From Chitinophagales bacterium (GTDB taxonomy: Bacteria > Bacteroidota > Bacteroidia > Chitinophagales > Saprospiraceae), in contig JAFLBP010000012.1 of the NCBI GenBank assembly GCA_017303875.1, positions 106,191 to 170,190 on the forward strand: a DNA stretch of 64,000 nucleotides, given 5' to 3'. Positions within the stretch are counted from its first letter, which is position 1. Every line of letters starts with the position of its first letter. Made by a program: the position numbers and the translations under genes. The notes below the pieces were generated by a model, which was not told the origin of the DNA, searched no databases, and saw only the letters and a program-made list of their open reading frames with translations. This document shows, piece after piece, positions 9,271 through 18,370 of this stretch.

Positions 9271-10737
9271 ATGAAAAAATATCTTTTGCCCATTACCCTT
9301 GCCGGTGCTTTGCTTGGCATGGGCGCCTGCGAGAAGTTTCTGGAACTGGAACCCCATTCCCAGGGCATTGCTGTGGAAAACAGCAGCGCAGATTCCGTTT
9401 TTTACAAATCGGCTGCCGAAGTAGAGGCTGCCCTTGCCGGCGCTTATGGCGAATTTAAAAATGAATACTGGCAGCTCGACCATTTCGTGAATGCCGATGC
9501 GCAATCGGATGATGCCTATGCGGGCGGCGACAATCCCGCCAATTTCCAGATTGATGATTACCGGCTTGATGCGACCAATTCCAATGTTGGCCGCGACTGG
9601 CGTTACCTGTATGCCGCCATCGGCAAATGCAACACCATCATCAACAATACCCGCGCAATAAACGACCCGAACCTCTCGGATACCAGGAAGAATCAGATTA
9701 TCGGGGAGGCATCGTTTATCCGTGCTTATTCCTATTTCCAGGCCGTGCAGCTTTGGGGCGATGTGCCGCTGCAACTCAAGGAAGTGACCAGTATCAGCGC
9801 TGATAAATTAGAGGAAATTTACCCGCAACTATTTCCTGAAAGGGCGCCGCAGGCTGCTGTTTATGCGCAAATTATTGCCGATCTGGAAACTGCTCTGGCC
9901 TCTGTGCCTCCAACTCAGCCGCATAAAGGATATGCCACACAAGGCGCCGTCAATGCCATGCTCGCCAAAGTTTATGCCACCCGCGAGCCGCACGACTGGA
10001 GCAAAGTGAAGCAATATTGTGATGCCGTTATTGCAGGCGGCTATACCTTGTTGCCTGATTATGAGCAACTTTGGAACAATGCCAACGAAAATTCCGCAGA
10101 GTCGATTTTTGAAATCAATTACAATGGCGGTGCATCCGACGGGAACTGGGGAACGAAAATTTTCCGCGGCCTCGACTGGAAGAAATTTAACCTCCCTTCC
10201 AATGACCTGGTTGCCGCATTTGATGCCGAAGGGGATGTTATTCGCAAAAATGCAGCCATTACTTTTCTGGACGTAAGCGGCAAATGGTCAGACGCGCACT
10301 GGCCCCAGACGCAATACCCGTTTATAAATAAATGGCGAAATTTTCAGGAAGGCAGCAATCAAAACTATATCTTTATCCGGCTTGCCGACATCATGCTGCT
10401 CAAGGCAGAAGCCATGAATGAGCTGGGGGATCCGGCAGGCGCCTCCGTATTGGTCAATCTGATTCGCAACCGCGTTAACCTGCCGGCTATTTCGGCAGGC
10501 ACACAAGCTTCTATGCGACTGACGATTGAAAAAGAACGCCGCTTGGAACTTGCTTTTGAAGGCCATCGCTGGTATGACCTGAAGCGCACCGGCCGCGCCA
10601 TTGAAGTAATGAATAATGCCAAAGGCCCGAACGGCGTCAACCTCGGTTACGCCCTCACGCCCGAACGCCTTGTATGGCCTGTTCCGCAGGCTGAATTGGA
10701 TAAAAACCTTAAATTGATTCAAAACCCGGGTTATTAA
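9271..10737 (+). CDS. SusD/RagB-family surface nutrient-binding lipoprotein
   Basis: The ATG at 9271 is preferred over an in-frame TTG at 9262, because it gives a normal lipoprotein signal (MKKYLLPITL... lipobox GMGAC, then EKFLELEP). The protein is about 488 residues. It carries the SusD helical repeat core (GEASFIRAYSYFQAVQLWGD) and the C-terminal signature EKERRLELAFEGHRWYDLKR. It forms the lid of the SusC transporter and binds the glycan. It starts 14 bp after the SusC stop, so the two are co-transcribed. Confidence 0.96.
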   Translation: MKKYLLPITLAGALLGMGACEKFLELEPHSQGIAVENSSADSVFYKSAAEVEAALAGAYGEFKNEYWQLDHFVNADAQSDDAYAGGDNPANFQIDDYRLDATNSNVGRDWRYLYAAIGKCNTIINNTRAINDPNLSDTRKNQIIGEASFIRAYSYFQAVQLWGDVPLQLKEVTSISADKLEEIYPQLFPERAPQAAVYAQIIADLETALASVPPTQPHKGYATQGAVNAMLAKVYATREPHDWSKVKQYCDAVIAGGYTLLPDYEQLWNNANENSAESIFEINYNGGASDGNWGTKIFRGLDWKKFNLPSNDLVAAFDAEGDVIRKNAAITFLDVSGKWSDAHWPQTQYPFINKWRNFQEGSNQNYIFIRLADIMLLKAEAMNELGDPAGASVLVNLIRNRVNLPAISAGTQASMRLTIEKERRLELAFEGHRWYDLKRTGRAIEVMNNAKGPNGVNLGYALTPERLVWPVPQAELDKNLKLIQNPGY

Positions 10738-10765
10738 GCGCTTGTTCGGGAATTCATGATCAAGC
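10738..10765. repeat. Dispersed repeat (GTTCGGGAATTCATGATC type), copy 1
   Basis: The sequence TTGTTCGGGAATTCATGATC directly follows the SusD stop. Related copies are at 13758-13780, 51937-51958 (inverted) and as one end of the 162-bp element at 62683-62844. All four lie just after stop codons. Confidence 0.6.
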
Positions 10766-10796
10766 TAAAGATTAATGAATTTGCGAGCATAAGCTA

Positions 10797-12284
10797 ATGC
10801 CCAATTTCGCCAAAACGATGAATGAGTTTAGTACGCACTTCATATTTTTATTTTTAATGCTCTTTGCCGCCTGTGCTCCACAAACAGGCGGCAATCAGAG
10901 CGTAGACGGTATTCCTTTCAGCGCACGTAAAACGGTGTCGGTGTTCACCACCGCCGACAGCAGCAGCCTGCGCCTGAGCCAGGGGAGTACCCTGAACTTT
11001 GCGCCCTTTGGTCAGCCGGTCGAAAGTCAGGCCTGCGTTTTTGTCGATCCCAAACATCAGTTCCAGACCTTTGTCGGGATTGGCGGGGCGCTGACGGATG
11101 CCTCAGCCGAGACCTTTGCCAAATTGCCCGCCGACAAACAAGCTGAACTCCTGCGCGCTTACTTCGACCCGACCAAGGGTATCGGATACAGTTTTGCCCG
11201 CACCAACCTCAACAGCTGCGATTTTTCCAGCGATATGTACACGTACGTGACAGAGGGCGACAAGGAGTTGAAAACGTTTAATTTGGCACATGATGAACGT
11301 TTTAAAATACCGTTTATCAAAAAAGCACAGGCTGCTGCCGGTGGGCGACTGCCCTTGTTCGTTAGTCCCTGGAGTCCGCCCGCCTGGATGAAAGACAATA
11401 ACAATATGTTGCAGGGAGGCCATCTCAAACCCGAATTTTATGAGGCCTGGGCCAACTATTACGTAAAGTTTATCCAGGGGTATGAAAAATTGGGCGTGCC
11501 GGTTTGGGGCCTTTCGGTTCAGAACGAGCCTATGGCCAAACAAACCTGGGAGTCTTGCATCTACACCGCAGAAGAGGAGCGCGATTTTATCAAAAACCAT
11601 CTTGGCCCGACCTTGAAAAAGAATGGCCTGGGTGATAAAAAATTGATCGCCTGGGATCACAACCGGGACCTGCTGTATCAGCGGGCTGCAACCTATCTGG
11701 ATGATCCGCAGGCAGCCCAATACATCTGGGGAATTGGTTTTCACTGGTATGAAATCTGGAATGGCGGCCGTCAGTATGAAAATGTCAAGCGCGTTGCAGA
11801 GGTTTTTCCGGATAAAAAACTCCTGCTGACCGAAGCCTGTAACTATCCTTTTTCCTGGAAAACCTTCGATGAGTGGCATTGGGGTGAGCAATACGGCGAG
11901 AATATGATCCACGATTTCAACAATGGCGCCGTGGCCTGGACCGACTGGAATGTGCTGCTCGATGAAACGGGTGGCCCCAACCATGTGGGTAATTTCTGCT
12001 TCGCGCCCGTGCATGCGAAGACCGACAAAGGCAGCCTGCATTACATGAATTCCTACTACTACATCGGGCATTTTTCTAAATTCATCAGACCCGGCGCACG
12101 CCGCGTCATCAGTTCCTCCAACCGCGCGCAATTGCTCACCACGGCCTTCATCAACCCCGACGGTAAAGTGGCAGTGGTAGTGATGAACCCGACCAAAGAG
12201 AAAATCGCTTTCCGGATGTATGTGGGTACGCAAGCGGTGGAAACCGTAAGTTTACCGCGCTCCATCGCTACTTTACTTTTTTAA
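10797..12284 (+). CDS. Glycoside hydrolase family 30, lipoprotein (first copy)
   Basis: A 495-residue retaining beta-glycosidase of the GH30 (beta/alpha)8 type. It has a lipoprotein signal (FLMLFAACAPQ); an alternative start at 10818 gives a shorter n-region. The acid/base Glu is E244 in SVQNEP and the nucleophile is E346 in KLLLTEACNYP. The GH30 landmarks FVGIGGALTDASAE and SPWSPPAWMKDN are present, and a C-terminal beta domain ends near 495. GH30 enzymes with this arrangement include beta-1,6-glucanases and glucosylceramidases. Lipid anchoring next to SusC/SusD fits surface or periplasmic cleavage of a beta-glucan, but the linkage is inferred. Confidence 0.93.
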   Translation: MPNFAKTMNEFSTHFIFLFLMLFAACAPQTGGNQSVDGIPFSARKTVSVFTTADSSSLRLSQGSTLNFAPFGQPVESQACVFVDPKHQFQTFVGIGGALTDASAETFAKLPADKQAELLRAYFDPTKGIGYSFARTNLNSCDFSSDMYTYVTEGDKELKTFNLAHDERFKIPFIKKAQAAAGGRLPLFVSPWSPPAWMKDNNNMLQGGHLKPEFYEAWANYYVKFIQGYEKLGVPVWGLSVQNEPMAKQTWESCIYTAEEERDFIKNHLGPTLKKNGLGDKKLIAWDHNRDLLYQRAATYLDDPQAAQYIWGIGFHWYEIWNGGRQYENVKRVAEVFPDKKLLLTEACNYPFSWKTFDEWHWGEQYGENMIHDFNNGAVAWTDWNVLLDETGGPNHVGNFCFAPVHAKTDKGSLHYMNSYYYIGHFSKFIRPGARRVISSSNRAQLLTTAFINPDGKVAVVVMNPTKEKIAFRMYVGTQAVETVSLPRSIATLLF

Positions 12285-12296
12285 GCATCAATAAAT

Positions 12297-13715
12297 ATGA
12301 AACGTCTCGGGCTTTTTTTGCCGCTGATTTTAATGACCCTGGCCATGCGATGCAATGCGCCGGAAGAAGAAATGCCCACGCCTGTGCCAAGCTTGCCGGT
12401 AGGGGTGTGGAGCACCACTTCCGATCAGGCCAACCGGCTTTATGCCAAGACTATTGACTTTTCCGCAGGCAAAGACGAGCGTTTCCCGAGCATAGAAATT
12501 GATACTACTCGTAAATTTCAAAAGGTTGACGGTTTCGGCTTCACCCTTACCGGAGGAAGCGCTTTTATGCTCAGGCAAATGAGCGCTTCCGATCGCTCGG
12601 CTTTACTGAAAGAATTATTTGATACCTCCGGCAATCACATCGGCATCAGCTATCTGCGCGTCAGTATGGGCGCCTCCGACCTCGACGCCGAAGTATTCAG
12701 CTACAACGACCTTCCTGCCGGACAAACAGACCCGGAGCTGCTGAAATTCAGCCTTTCCAAAGATACTTTGTATTTAATACCGGTATTGAAGGAAATATTG
12801 ACTATTAATCCGGAAATTAAACTGATGGCCTCGCCCTGGAGTCCGCCCGTTTGGATGAAAACCAACGGCAATTCCATCGGGGGCAATCTGAAACCGGAAT
12901 ATTATGGTGTTTATGCACGCTATTTTGCCAAATACGTGCAGGCTATGAAAGCGCAGGGCATTAACATAGATGCCGTGACCATACAGAACGAACCACAGCA
13001 TGGCGGGAACAACCCCAGCTTGGTGATGTCCTTTATTCAGCAGGCCGATTTTATTAAAAATCACCTCGGCCCGACCTTTCAACAAGCAGGAATTACGACG
13101 AAAATTATCGTCTGGGATCACAACTGCGATAACCCGGCTTACCCCATCGCCATCCTCGACGACCCCGCCGCCAAAGCTTATGTAGACGGCGCGGCCTTTC
13201 ACCTGTACGCCGGCGACATCGGTGCTTTATCAACGGTACAGGCCAAACATCCCGATCGCAACCTGTATTTCACCGAGCAGTGGACCGGCTCAAACGGGGA
13301 GTTCGGCGGTGATTTGCGCTGGCATATCAAAAATGTGGTCATCGGTTCCATGCGCAACTGGAGCCGTGTAGCCCTGGAATGGAATCTGGCGAACGACCCT
13401 TCATTTGGGCCGCATACGCCGGGTGGTTGCACGCAATGCAAAGGCGCAATGACCCTCAGCGGCAATACCATTACGCGCAATGTGAGCTACTACATCATTG
13501 GACATGCCTCCAAATTTGTGCCGCCGGGTTCGGTGCGGATAGATTCCAATATGCCCAACCTGCTGCCCAATGTCGCTTTTCGTACACCTGAGGGCAAAAC
13601 GGTATTGATTGTGCTGAATGAAAGTAAAAATCTGAGCACCTTTAATGTACTTTGCGGCGGAAAATCCATTGCGGTGAGCCTTACGGGCGAAACGGTTGGA
13701 ACCTTGGTTTGGTGA
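12297..13715 (+). CDS. Glycoside hydrolase family 30, lipoprotein (second copy)
   Basis: A 472-residue GH30 enzyme, 12 bp downstream of the first and only moderately similar to it. The lipobox is probably LAMRC at about residue 19. Acid/base E232 lies in VTIQNEP and nucleophile E327 in NLYFTEQWT; FQKVDGFGFTLTGGSA and SPWSPPVWMKTN match the family. Two divergent GH30 genes side by side suggest endo- and exo-acting partners, or different chain-length preferences, on one beta-glucan such as a beta-1,6-glucan. This gene closes the PUL. Confidence 0.93.
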   Translation: MKRLGLFLPLILMTLAMRCNAPEEEMPTPVPSLPVGVWSTTSDQANRLYAKTIDFSAGKDERFPSIEIDTTRKFQKVDGFGFTLTGGSAFMLRQMSASDRSALLKELFDTSGNHIGISYLRVSMGASDLDAEVFSYNDLPAGQTDPELLKFSLSKDTLYLIPVLKEILTINPEIKLMASPWSPPVWMKTNGNSIGGNLKPEYYGVYARYFAKYVQAMKAQGINIDAVTIQNEPQHGGNNPSLVMSFIQQADFIKNHLGPTFQQAGITTKIIVWDHNCDNPAYPIAILDDPAAKAYVDGAAFHLYAGDIGALSTVQAKHPDRNLYFTEQWTGSNGEFGGDLRWHIKNVVIGSMRNWSRVALEWNLANDPSFGPHTPGGCTQCKGAMTLSGNTITRNVSYYIIGHASKFVPPGSVRIDSNMPNLLPNVAFRTPEGKTVLIVLNESKNLSTFNVLCGGKSIAVSLTGETVGTLVW

Positions 13716-13757
13716 GTATAGTTTTCAGACGCACATAGCGCATTTCTTTTATTAAAA

Positions 13758-13780
13758 GCATGTTCAGGCATTCATGATCG
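13758..13780. repeat. Dispersed repeat (GTTCGGGAATTCATGATC type), copy 2
   Basis: The sequence GCATGTTCAGGCATTCATGATCG type, diverged in two positions from the copy at 10738, lies 43 bp after the second GH30 stop. Only one end of the larger element at 62683-62844 is recognisable here. Confidence 0.5.
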
Positions 13781-13830
13781 TGTTATAGTGAGCACAAGTT
13801 GCTGGCCGTGTTTCAAGTTTTTTCAATAAA

Positions 13831-13861
13831 TTGGGACTAATATGTAATTTTTGTACCTTTG
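13831..13861 (+). promoter_or_regulatory. Bacteroidota-type promoter of the M23 peptidase gene
   Basis: A TTG at 13831-13833 and a TACCTTTG at 13854-13861 are separated by 20 nt, matching the TTG-N19/20-TAnnTTTG promoter. It lies 38 bp before the start codon at 13899. It shows that the M23 gene has its own transcription start and is not part of the GH30 operon. Confidence 0.7.
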
Positions 13862-13898
13862 TTAACCAATTTTATGAAATAACTTTCATCCAAAACAA

Positions 13899-15242
13899 AT
13901 GAAACAAAAAATCACTATACAAAAGCGGGCGGATTTATCTTCAGATAATCTGTCTGATCGAAGTGGTAAGAAGCATAAAGGTGTCTTCCTGCCGTACTGG
14001 TTCCTGATTTTAATAGGATCGATATTATTATTCCTTATTTTATATTTTCTTTATATTCGGGTGATGACCAGTCAGCCTGCTAATGGAAATTTTGAAAATA
14101 GTATCGTCAGAGATACTACAACAGAGGAGGTAGATAGAAACAGTTTTGACAAGGAAAATTATATTGCTGAGGAGGATCTGTTACAAGCAAATATTAATTT
14201 GGCAGAATATCTTCGGGGACACAAATTATCAGAACCCATTATTGCTGAATTAGTATTGCAAGCAGAAGAGAAAGGCCTACAAACCTTGGAAAAAAATCAG
14301 GAAGTTGTGGTGATGACACCTAAGAATGCCGAGCGGTTTCCGAAATCTTTTATTTACAGGATGGCTCCCAATAAATCACTTTTGTTAAAAGCGGGGCAAG
14401 AACCTGAAGTGAGTATAATGTTTAAAACGATTAAACATTCAGTACGTGCGTCGGGTGGAATAATAAAGACAACTTTATGGGAGGCCGTATTGGACTATAA
14501 TATTCATTACAGGATTATTGAACAGATGGAAGAAGCGATGAAATATTCTGTCGATTTTTTCCACCTTAAAGCAGGTGATAAATTCAAAGTAATATACGAA
14601 GAGAAATGGGCGGGGAATGAGATCATCGGAATTGGAAGGTTAATGGCAGTCTATTTTAAAACAGAGGAAGGTGAATTTTTTGCTTTTTGGGTGGATGGTA
14701 TTGATCAACCAGGGTATTATAACGAGAATGGTCAATCTGTAAAAAAACCTTTTTTGCGATGTCCTGTCAAATACGAACGAATCACTTCTGGTTTTAGTCT
14801 TGAGCGTTTGCATCCTAAAACAGGTGAGTTAAAACCGCATTTCGGGACAGATTTCGCGGCCCCTCACGGTTCTCCTATTTTTGCAGTTGCTGATGGAAAT
14901 ATTGAATTAGCCGACTTTACCACCAATAATGGAAATTATGTTAAAATAAAACATGATGCTATTTATGAAACACAATACCTGCATATGGACAGATATGCCG
15001 TCACTCCTGGCCAAAGGGTAAAACAAGGAGATGTTATTGGATATGTAGGCCAAACAGGATTAGCTACGGGGCCACATGTTTGTTTCCGATTTTGGAAATA
15101 CGGCAAACAGGTGGATCCTCGTGCTGAATCCCCCACTCAAATGACTGCTCTTGGTGCTAAAGACTACGATCACTATCTTGAGCGTAAGAGTGAATTATGG
15201 CATCAATTACGAGAAATCGTATATTTTGATGGACATTTTTGA
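13899..15242 (+). CDS. Membrane-anchored M23-family peptidase next to the T6SS locus
   Basis: A 447-residue protein with one N-terminal helix (about 29-55, no cleavage site), so it is anchored in the inner membrane with a periplasmic body. A LysM-like/M23 N-terminal region of about 200 residues is followed by an M23 (LytM) peptidase at about 300-410. Visible catalytic residues are H314 and D318 (HFGTD), H362 (YLHMD) and H393 in GPHVCFRF. The position that is His in the usual HxH motif is Cys395 here, and it could still bind zinc. It presumably cuts peptidoglycan cross-bridges. It converges on tssK with only two bases between the stop codons, which suggests a role in opening the wall for the T6SS; this is inferred. 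Base composition is more AT-rich than the GH30 genes. Confidence 0.88.
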   Translation: MKQKITIQKRADLSSDNLSDRSGKKHKGVFLPYWFLILIGSILLFLILYFLYIRVMTSQPANGNFENSIVRDTTTEEVDRNSFDKENYIAEEDLLQANINLAEYLRGHKLSEPIIAELVLQAEEKGLQTLEKNQEVVVMTPKNAERFPKSFIYRMAPNKSLLLKAGQEPEVSIMFKTIKHSVRASGGIIKTTLWEAVLDYNIHYRIIEQMEEAMKYSVDFFHLKAGDKFKVIYEEKWAGNEIIGIGRLMAVYFKTEEGEFFAFWVDGIDQPGYYNENGQSVKKPFLRCPVKYERITSGFSLERLHPKTGELKPHFGTDFAAPHGSPIFAVADGNIELADFTTNNGNYVKIKHDAIYETQYLHMDRYAVTPGQRVKQGDVIGYVGQTGLATGPHVCFRFWKYGKQVDPRAESPTQMTALGAKDYDHYLERKSELWHQLREIVYFDGHF

Positions 15243-15244
15243 AT

Positions 15245-16504
15245 TTATTCGTTAAAACCAAAAGGATTATTGGGGTCTTGTCCGCCCCCGCCTGGGTTGC
15301 CATCTCTTCCCCGAGGATTTATTTTAACTTTGCCTCCTCCGGGTGCTTGTATGGGGGGGGGCACTGGCATTTGTTGATTGGGATTTAAACGGTTACCCCC
15401 CTGGTTTTGTTGCCAGGGTTGTACATTGACGATGATGTCGAATTGGGGTAGTTGCTCGTAATTGAGCCGATCAAGGCCCTCAAACAGATTTTTTACATGT
15501 GCAATCAGATTTTCTACCCGATCGAGTGACTGGCGTATCTCCAGGTGATTATACATTAGCGCGGAAGTCATGTGTTGAATACTTGTACTAAATTCATTGT
15601 AGTTGAAATTTTGTACATATTGCTGGAAATAATTGAGCATATCGTCTTTTCCACGCGTTAACTCTAAAGAAGTATCTACTGTTCGTGCAAATCGGGCAAA
15701 GTATTCAATAAAAAGCAGGGGGGGCTGATGAGGCAATATCAGGCGATATGTATCGTAGTGCTGATTCAGGAAGGTCATGGTTTGTTGGGCTACTTGAGCA
15801 ATATCTGCTGCAAGCGCAGTAATTTTTTCTCGCTGGTTCCGGTAATTTACTTTTCGAACAATGATAGTAGCTTTCCGGAGTACCTCTGAGAGGTCTTGTT
15901 CAATGCGTTGGTGAATTCGTAATAGTTCCGGACTGACGCGCAAGGACGTACAGGGTGGGATATAGTTTTTGATTTGCTCTACGCCGCCTACACTGTTCCT
16001 GAGTTTAGCGATAGGAATAGCAAAAGGCGCAAATTGACCTGAAGGCGATTGTTCTTTGGGAATAATAATAATCTCATATTGTGGAATTGTATATAGCTGG
16101 CGATGTGTATCCATTGAAATTTCACCAAAGGGTACTCTGGTGAATGCATCTACCTTTAGTGCAACATACCACTCTTGCGCATGGCTGAAATCAAAATTGC
16201 CCATCATTTCTTTGACCGAACGGCGTAGTGCCTGATGATCCTGATCGATTACTTCGATCCTTGCTCCTGCGCGGGTGACGGCCCGGCAATAGTTGAGTTC
16301 AATACGTTCAGCGCTGACTTCTACGCTCAGCGCATCTCTGCCGGTTTCAGGTGCAGGAAGCAGACCATAGTTATAGTCTGTAAGCGTAACACTCAGTGCA
16401 TCACGCAGTTGATCCATAAGGTAGTTTTCCAGAGCGCTGAATTCTCGTTTTGATATTTTCATGCCGTCAACCCAATGCACGGCCGGGTATTTCATTCTTT
16501 CCAT
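15245..16504 (-). CDS. tssK: T6SS baseplate adaptor TssK (Bacteroidota type)
   Basis: A 419-residue protein of the TssK family. It starts with the typical N-terminal shell-like region (WVDGMKISKREFSALENYL) and has long middle helices. The C-terminal tail of about 70 residues is rich in Pro, Gly and Asn and is probably unstructured. TssK links the sheath baseplate (TssEFG) to the membrane complex. It is the last gene of the minus-strand T6SS operon. The tail is encoded by a C9 run (15353-15361 on the plus strand as G9), where slippage would change the last 35 or so residues. The start could instead be the Met at 16495. Confidence 0.85.
   Translation of the reverse strand: MERMKYPAVHWVDGMKISKREFSALENYLMDQLRDALSVTLTDYNYGLLPAPETGRDALSVEVSAERIELNYCRAVTRAGARIEVIDQDHQALRRSVKEMMGNFDFSHAQEWYVALKVDAFTRVPFGEISMDTHRQLYTIPQYEIIIIPKEQSPSGQFAPFAIPIAKLRNSVGGVEQIKNYIPPCTSLRVSPELLRIHQRIEQDLSEVLRKATIIVRKVNYRNQREKITALAADIAQVAQQTMTFLNQHYDTYRLILPHQPPLLFIEYFARFARTVDTSLELTRGKDDMLNYFQQYVQNFNYNEFSTSIQHMTSALMYNHLEIRQSLDRVENLIAHVKNLFEGLDRLNYEQLPQFDIIVNVQPWQQNQGGNRLNPNQQMPVPPPIQAPGGGKVKINPRGRDGNPGGGGQDPNNPFGFNE
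15353..15361 (-). repeat. Homopolymeric C9 run inside tssK
   Basis: Nine consecutive C on the coding strand encode the Pro run in PVPPPIQAP of the TssK tail. Runs of this length are prone to slippage, so the C-terminal tail could vary between cells. Confidence 0.8.
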
Positions 16505-16525
16505 TGGAAGGTGATTTTTCTTTTT

Positions 16526-17404
16526 TTACCAGTTTTTTAACCGTTCGACGAAGATGATTTCGCCATTGTTTAGGTCAGTATTTTTCAATCGGAGCGTGGG
16601 GTCGAGATATTGACGCTTCATCCAGAACCATCGTTTGGAGCGGGTGTAGAATAGCCATTGATAAATATGACGACGCGAGTTCCCTTCGGCTAGTTCTATC
16701 TTTCTAATGGAATTTTTCTCAACGTTGTGACGGTAAATTACATAATAAAAAGTGTCGCCCAGGGTGCGTTCAATTGGAGCTAGTAAGTCAATTTGTATAT
16801 TCTCTTCAAATCCGTATCTCAGTGGCACAACGATTGAAAGTTTAATAGAGCGGGCTCCCATTTCCGGCTGTGGGGGGCGTGTGTCAATGGGTAATTCCCA
16901 TCCTTGTTTGCTTGTCTGAGGAATCCGCAGCCAAAGTTCCCAACAAAGTAAAAACAGTAGCGGAACTATAGTGAGAAATATACCGGGTAGCAGGTTGTCT
17001 GCATACGAAGCATTTAGCCTGCGGCCAGCTTTTTCCAGCAAAATAAATACTTGGAAAAAACTCAGGCTTCCGATAGCCATAACAGCTACTGTAAATAGAA
17101 ACTCCCGCAAGCCTGGTATGGGGGATACCCAGGGGAGTAATTTGTACAACAGGTAGGTATGTAAAATGCCTAAGCCCAGGCAAATTACATAATAAATCCA
17201 TGCAACTGCGGTAGCTGAGTATATGGCAACCGGACGAAGTAGCAATCCCAGCAGCCCGACTATGGCAAACGTAAGCAAGCTGCCCAAAAGGTACCAATTC
17301 GTTTTTTTTACAAAGACCTTTACATCGCCCTGCGTAAATCGGAGAAGCGACAAAAAAAGAAGGCATAACAGCCCCAGTATCAATGTGAGTATTTTGTAGG
17401 TCAT
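16526..17404 (-). CDS. tssN: T6SS membrane protein, TssN-like
   Basis: A 292-residue protein with about six hydrophobic helices in the first 180 residues, then a soluble domain of about 110 residues (RSIKLSIVVPLRYGFEENIQ...) ending EIIFVERLKNW. Size, topology and its place between tssK and tssG fit TssN, one of the membrane proteins specific to the Bacteroidota T6SS (subtype iii), which replaces the TssJLM complex. The assignment rests on topology and context more than on a diagnostic motif, so an unrelated T6SS membrane subunit remains possible. Confidence 0.65.
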   Translation of the reverse strand: MTYKILTLILGLLCLLFLSLLRFTQGDVKVFVKKTNWYLLGSLLTFAIVGLLGLLLRPVAIYSATAVAWIYYVICLGLGILHTYLLYKLLPWVSPIPGLREFLFTVAVMAIGSLSFFQVFILLEKAGRRLNASYADNLLPGIFLTIVPLLFLLCWELWLRIPQTSKQGWELPIDTRPPQPEMGARSIKLSIVVPLRYGFEENIQIDLLAPIERTLGDTFYYVIYRHNVEKNSIRKIELAEGNSRRHIYQWLFYTRSKRWFWMKRQYLDPTLRLKNTDLNNGEIIFVERLKNW

Positions 17405-17412
17405 CTTTTCAA

Positions 17413-18366
17413 CTAAATGTAAGTGCTATACCCCAGTAAGGCACTTGATGGGTCATCATTAAAACGGAAGGCTTCATCGGGTTTATCAAGTTTTATGGTG
17501 GTCTCTACATCCAGTTCAAATGGTACGAAATAGTTGCAAAGAATATTGAGGAGTATCTTTTTATTGCCATTTCCAATATATTCAAGCATCCGATGCTGTG
17601 GAATTGGACCTATTTCAATTCGAAGTTTCGGTAATTCCTCCTCAAGTATTCCTTCGAGAATCATATTTACGCCAAGCGTAAAGAAGCCCAATTGCTGGTT
17701 GTCCCGAATCTCAGTACTATAGTTTTCTGAAGCAATATCAGTTAAGGTAACATTTTCTCGCAGTAAAGTGCGAAAGCAGGCTTCCATCCTGCTCCTGTTG
17801 CCTGTAATGGTATAGGCCAGTGGTAACAAATAAAAAAGAATTGAAAGGCTGTTGTTATCAATATCGGGAACATCAGGCCATAAGCGTTCAATAATGATTC
17901 GTTGCATGGGATTTGAAAATCCCGAAAGCAATTTTTGTTCCTCTTGCTCTACATTTACTCGTGTGCGATAAAACTCCTGTTCAAAGGGGAGCAAAAATTG
18001 CCTGGCGGCAGCTTCTTCTTCCTGCACTTTTTGGCTGTCCCGAAGGCGCTGATCGATATTTTTATAACCGCTGGCGGTTTCAGGTCTGTGAAAGAGAAAT
18101 TCAGGAAGCGTATCGTAAAATCCTTCGCGATTGATATCTACCCAGACTTGCGATTCCTGAGATTTTTTTCCGTGCGCAACCTGGATAATATTGAATTGCG
18201 CCACATCTTTACTGTAAGCGCGTTTGAACAGGCTTTTCGGGCGATAGAATAAATTGCCAGGATTTATCCGTCCTTGGAGGATCAGCGCCGCCAACAATGG
18301 TTCCAGCCGGGCAGGGTGCCTGGCCAATTGTTGTAGTTCCGTCTTGGATAGTTGAACCATTGTCAT
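17413..18366 (-). CDS. tssG: T6SS baseplate protein TssG
   Basis: About 317 residues. The start at 18366 (MTMVQLSKTEL) is chosen because the longer frame from 18390 would overlap the end of tssF. The order tssF then tssG, and the TssG-type traits (N-terminal helical segment, ERLWPDVPDIDNNS, a hydrophobic SILFYLLPLAYTITGN, and late IGNGNKKILLNILCNYFVPFELDVE), support the call. TssG forms the baseplate wedge with two TssF and one TssE. Sequence similarity to proteobacterial TssG is low, as usual in this subtype. Confidence 0.75.
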   Translation of the reverse strand: MTMVQLSKTELQQLARHPARLEPLLAALILQGRINPGNLFYRPKSLFKRAYSKDVAQFNIIQVAHGKKSQESQVWVDINREGFYDTLPEFLFHRPETASGYKNIDQRLRDSQKVQEEEAAARQFLLPFEQEFYRTRVNVEQEEQKLLSGFSNPMQRIIIERLWPDVPDIDNNSLSILFYLLPLAYTITGNRSRMEACFRTLLRENVTLTDIASENYSTEIRDNQQLGFFTLGVNMILEGILEEELPKLRIEIGPIPQHRMLEYIGNGNKKILLNILCNYFVPFELDVETTIKLDKPDEAFRFNDDPSSALLGYSTYI

Positions 18367-18370
18367 AGGG

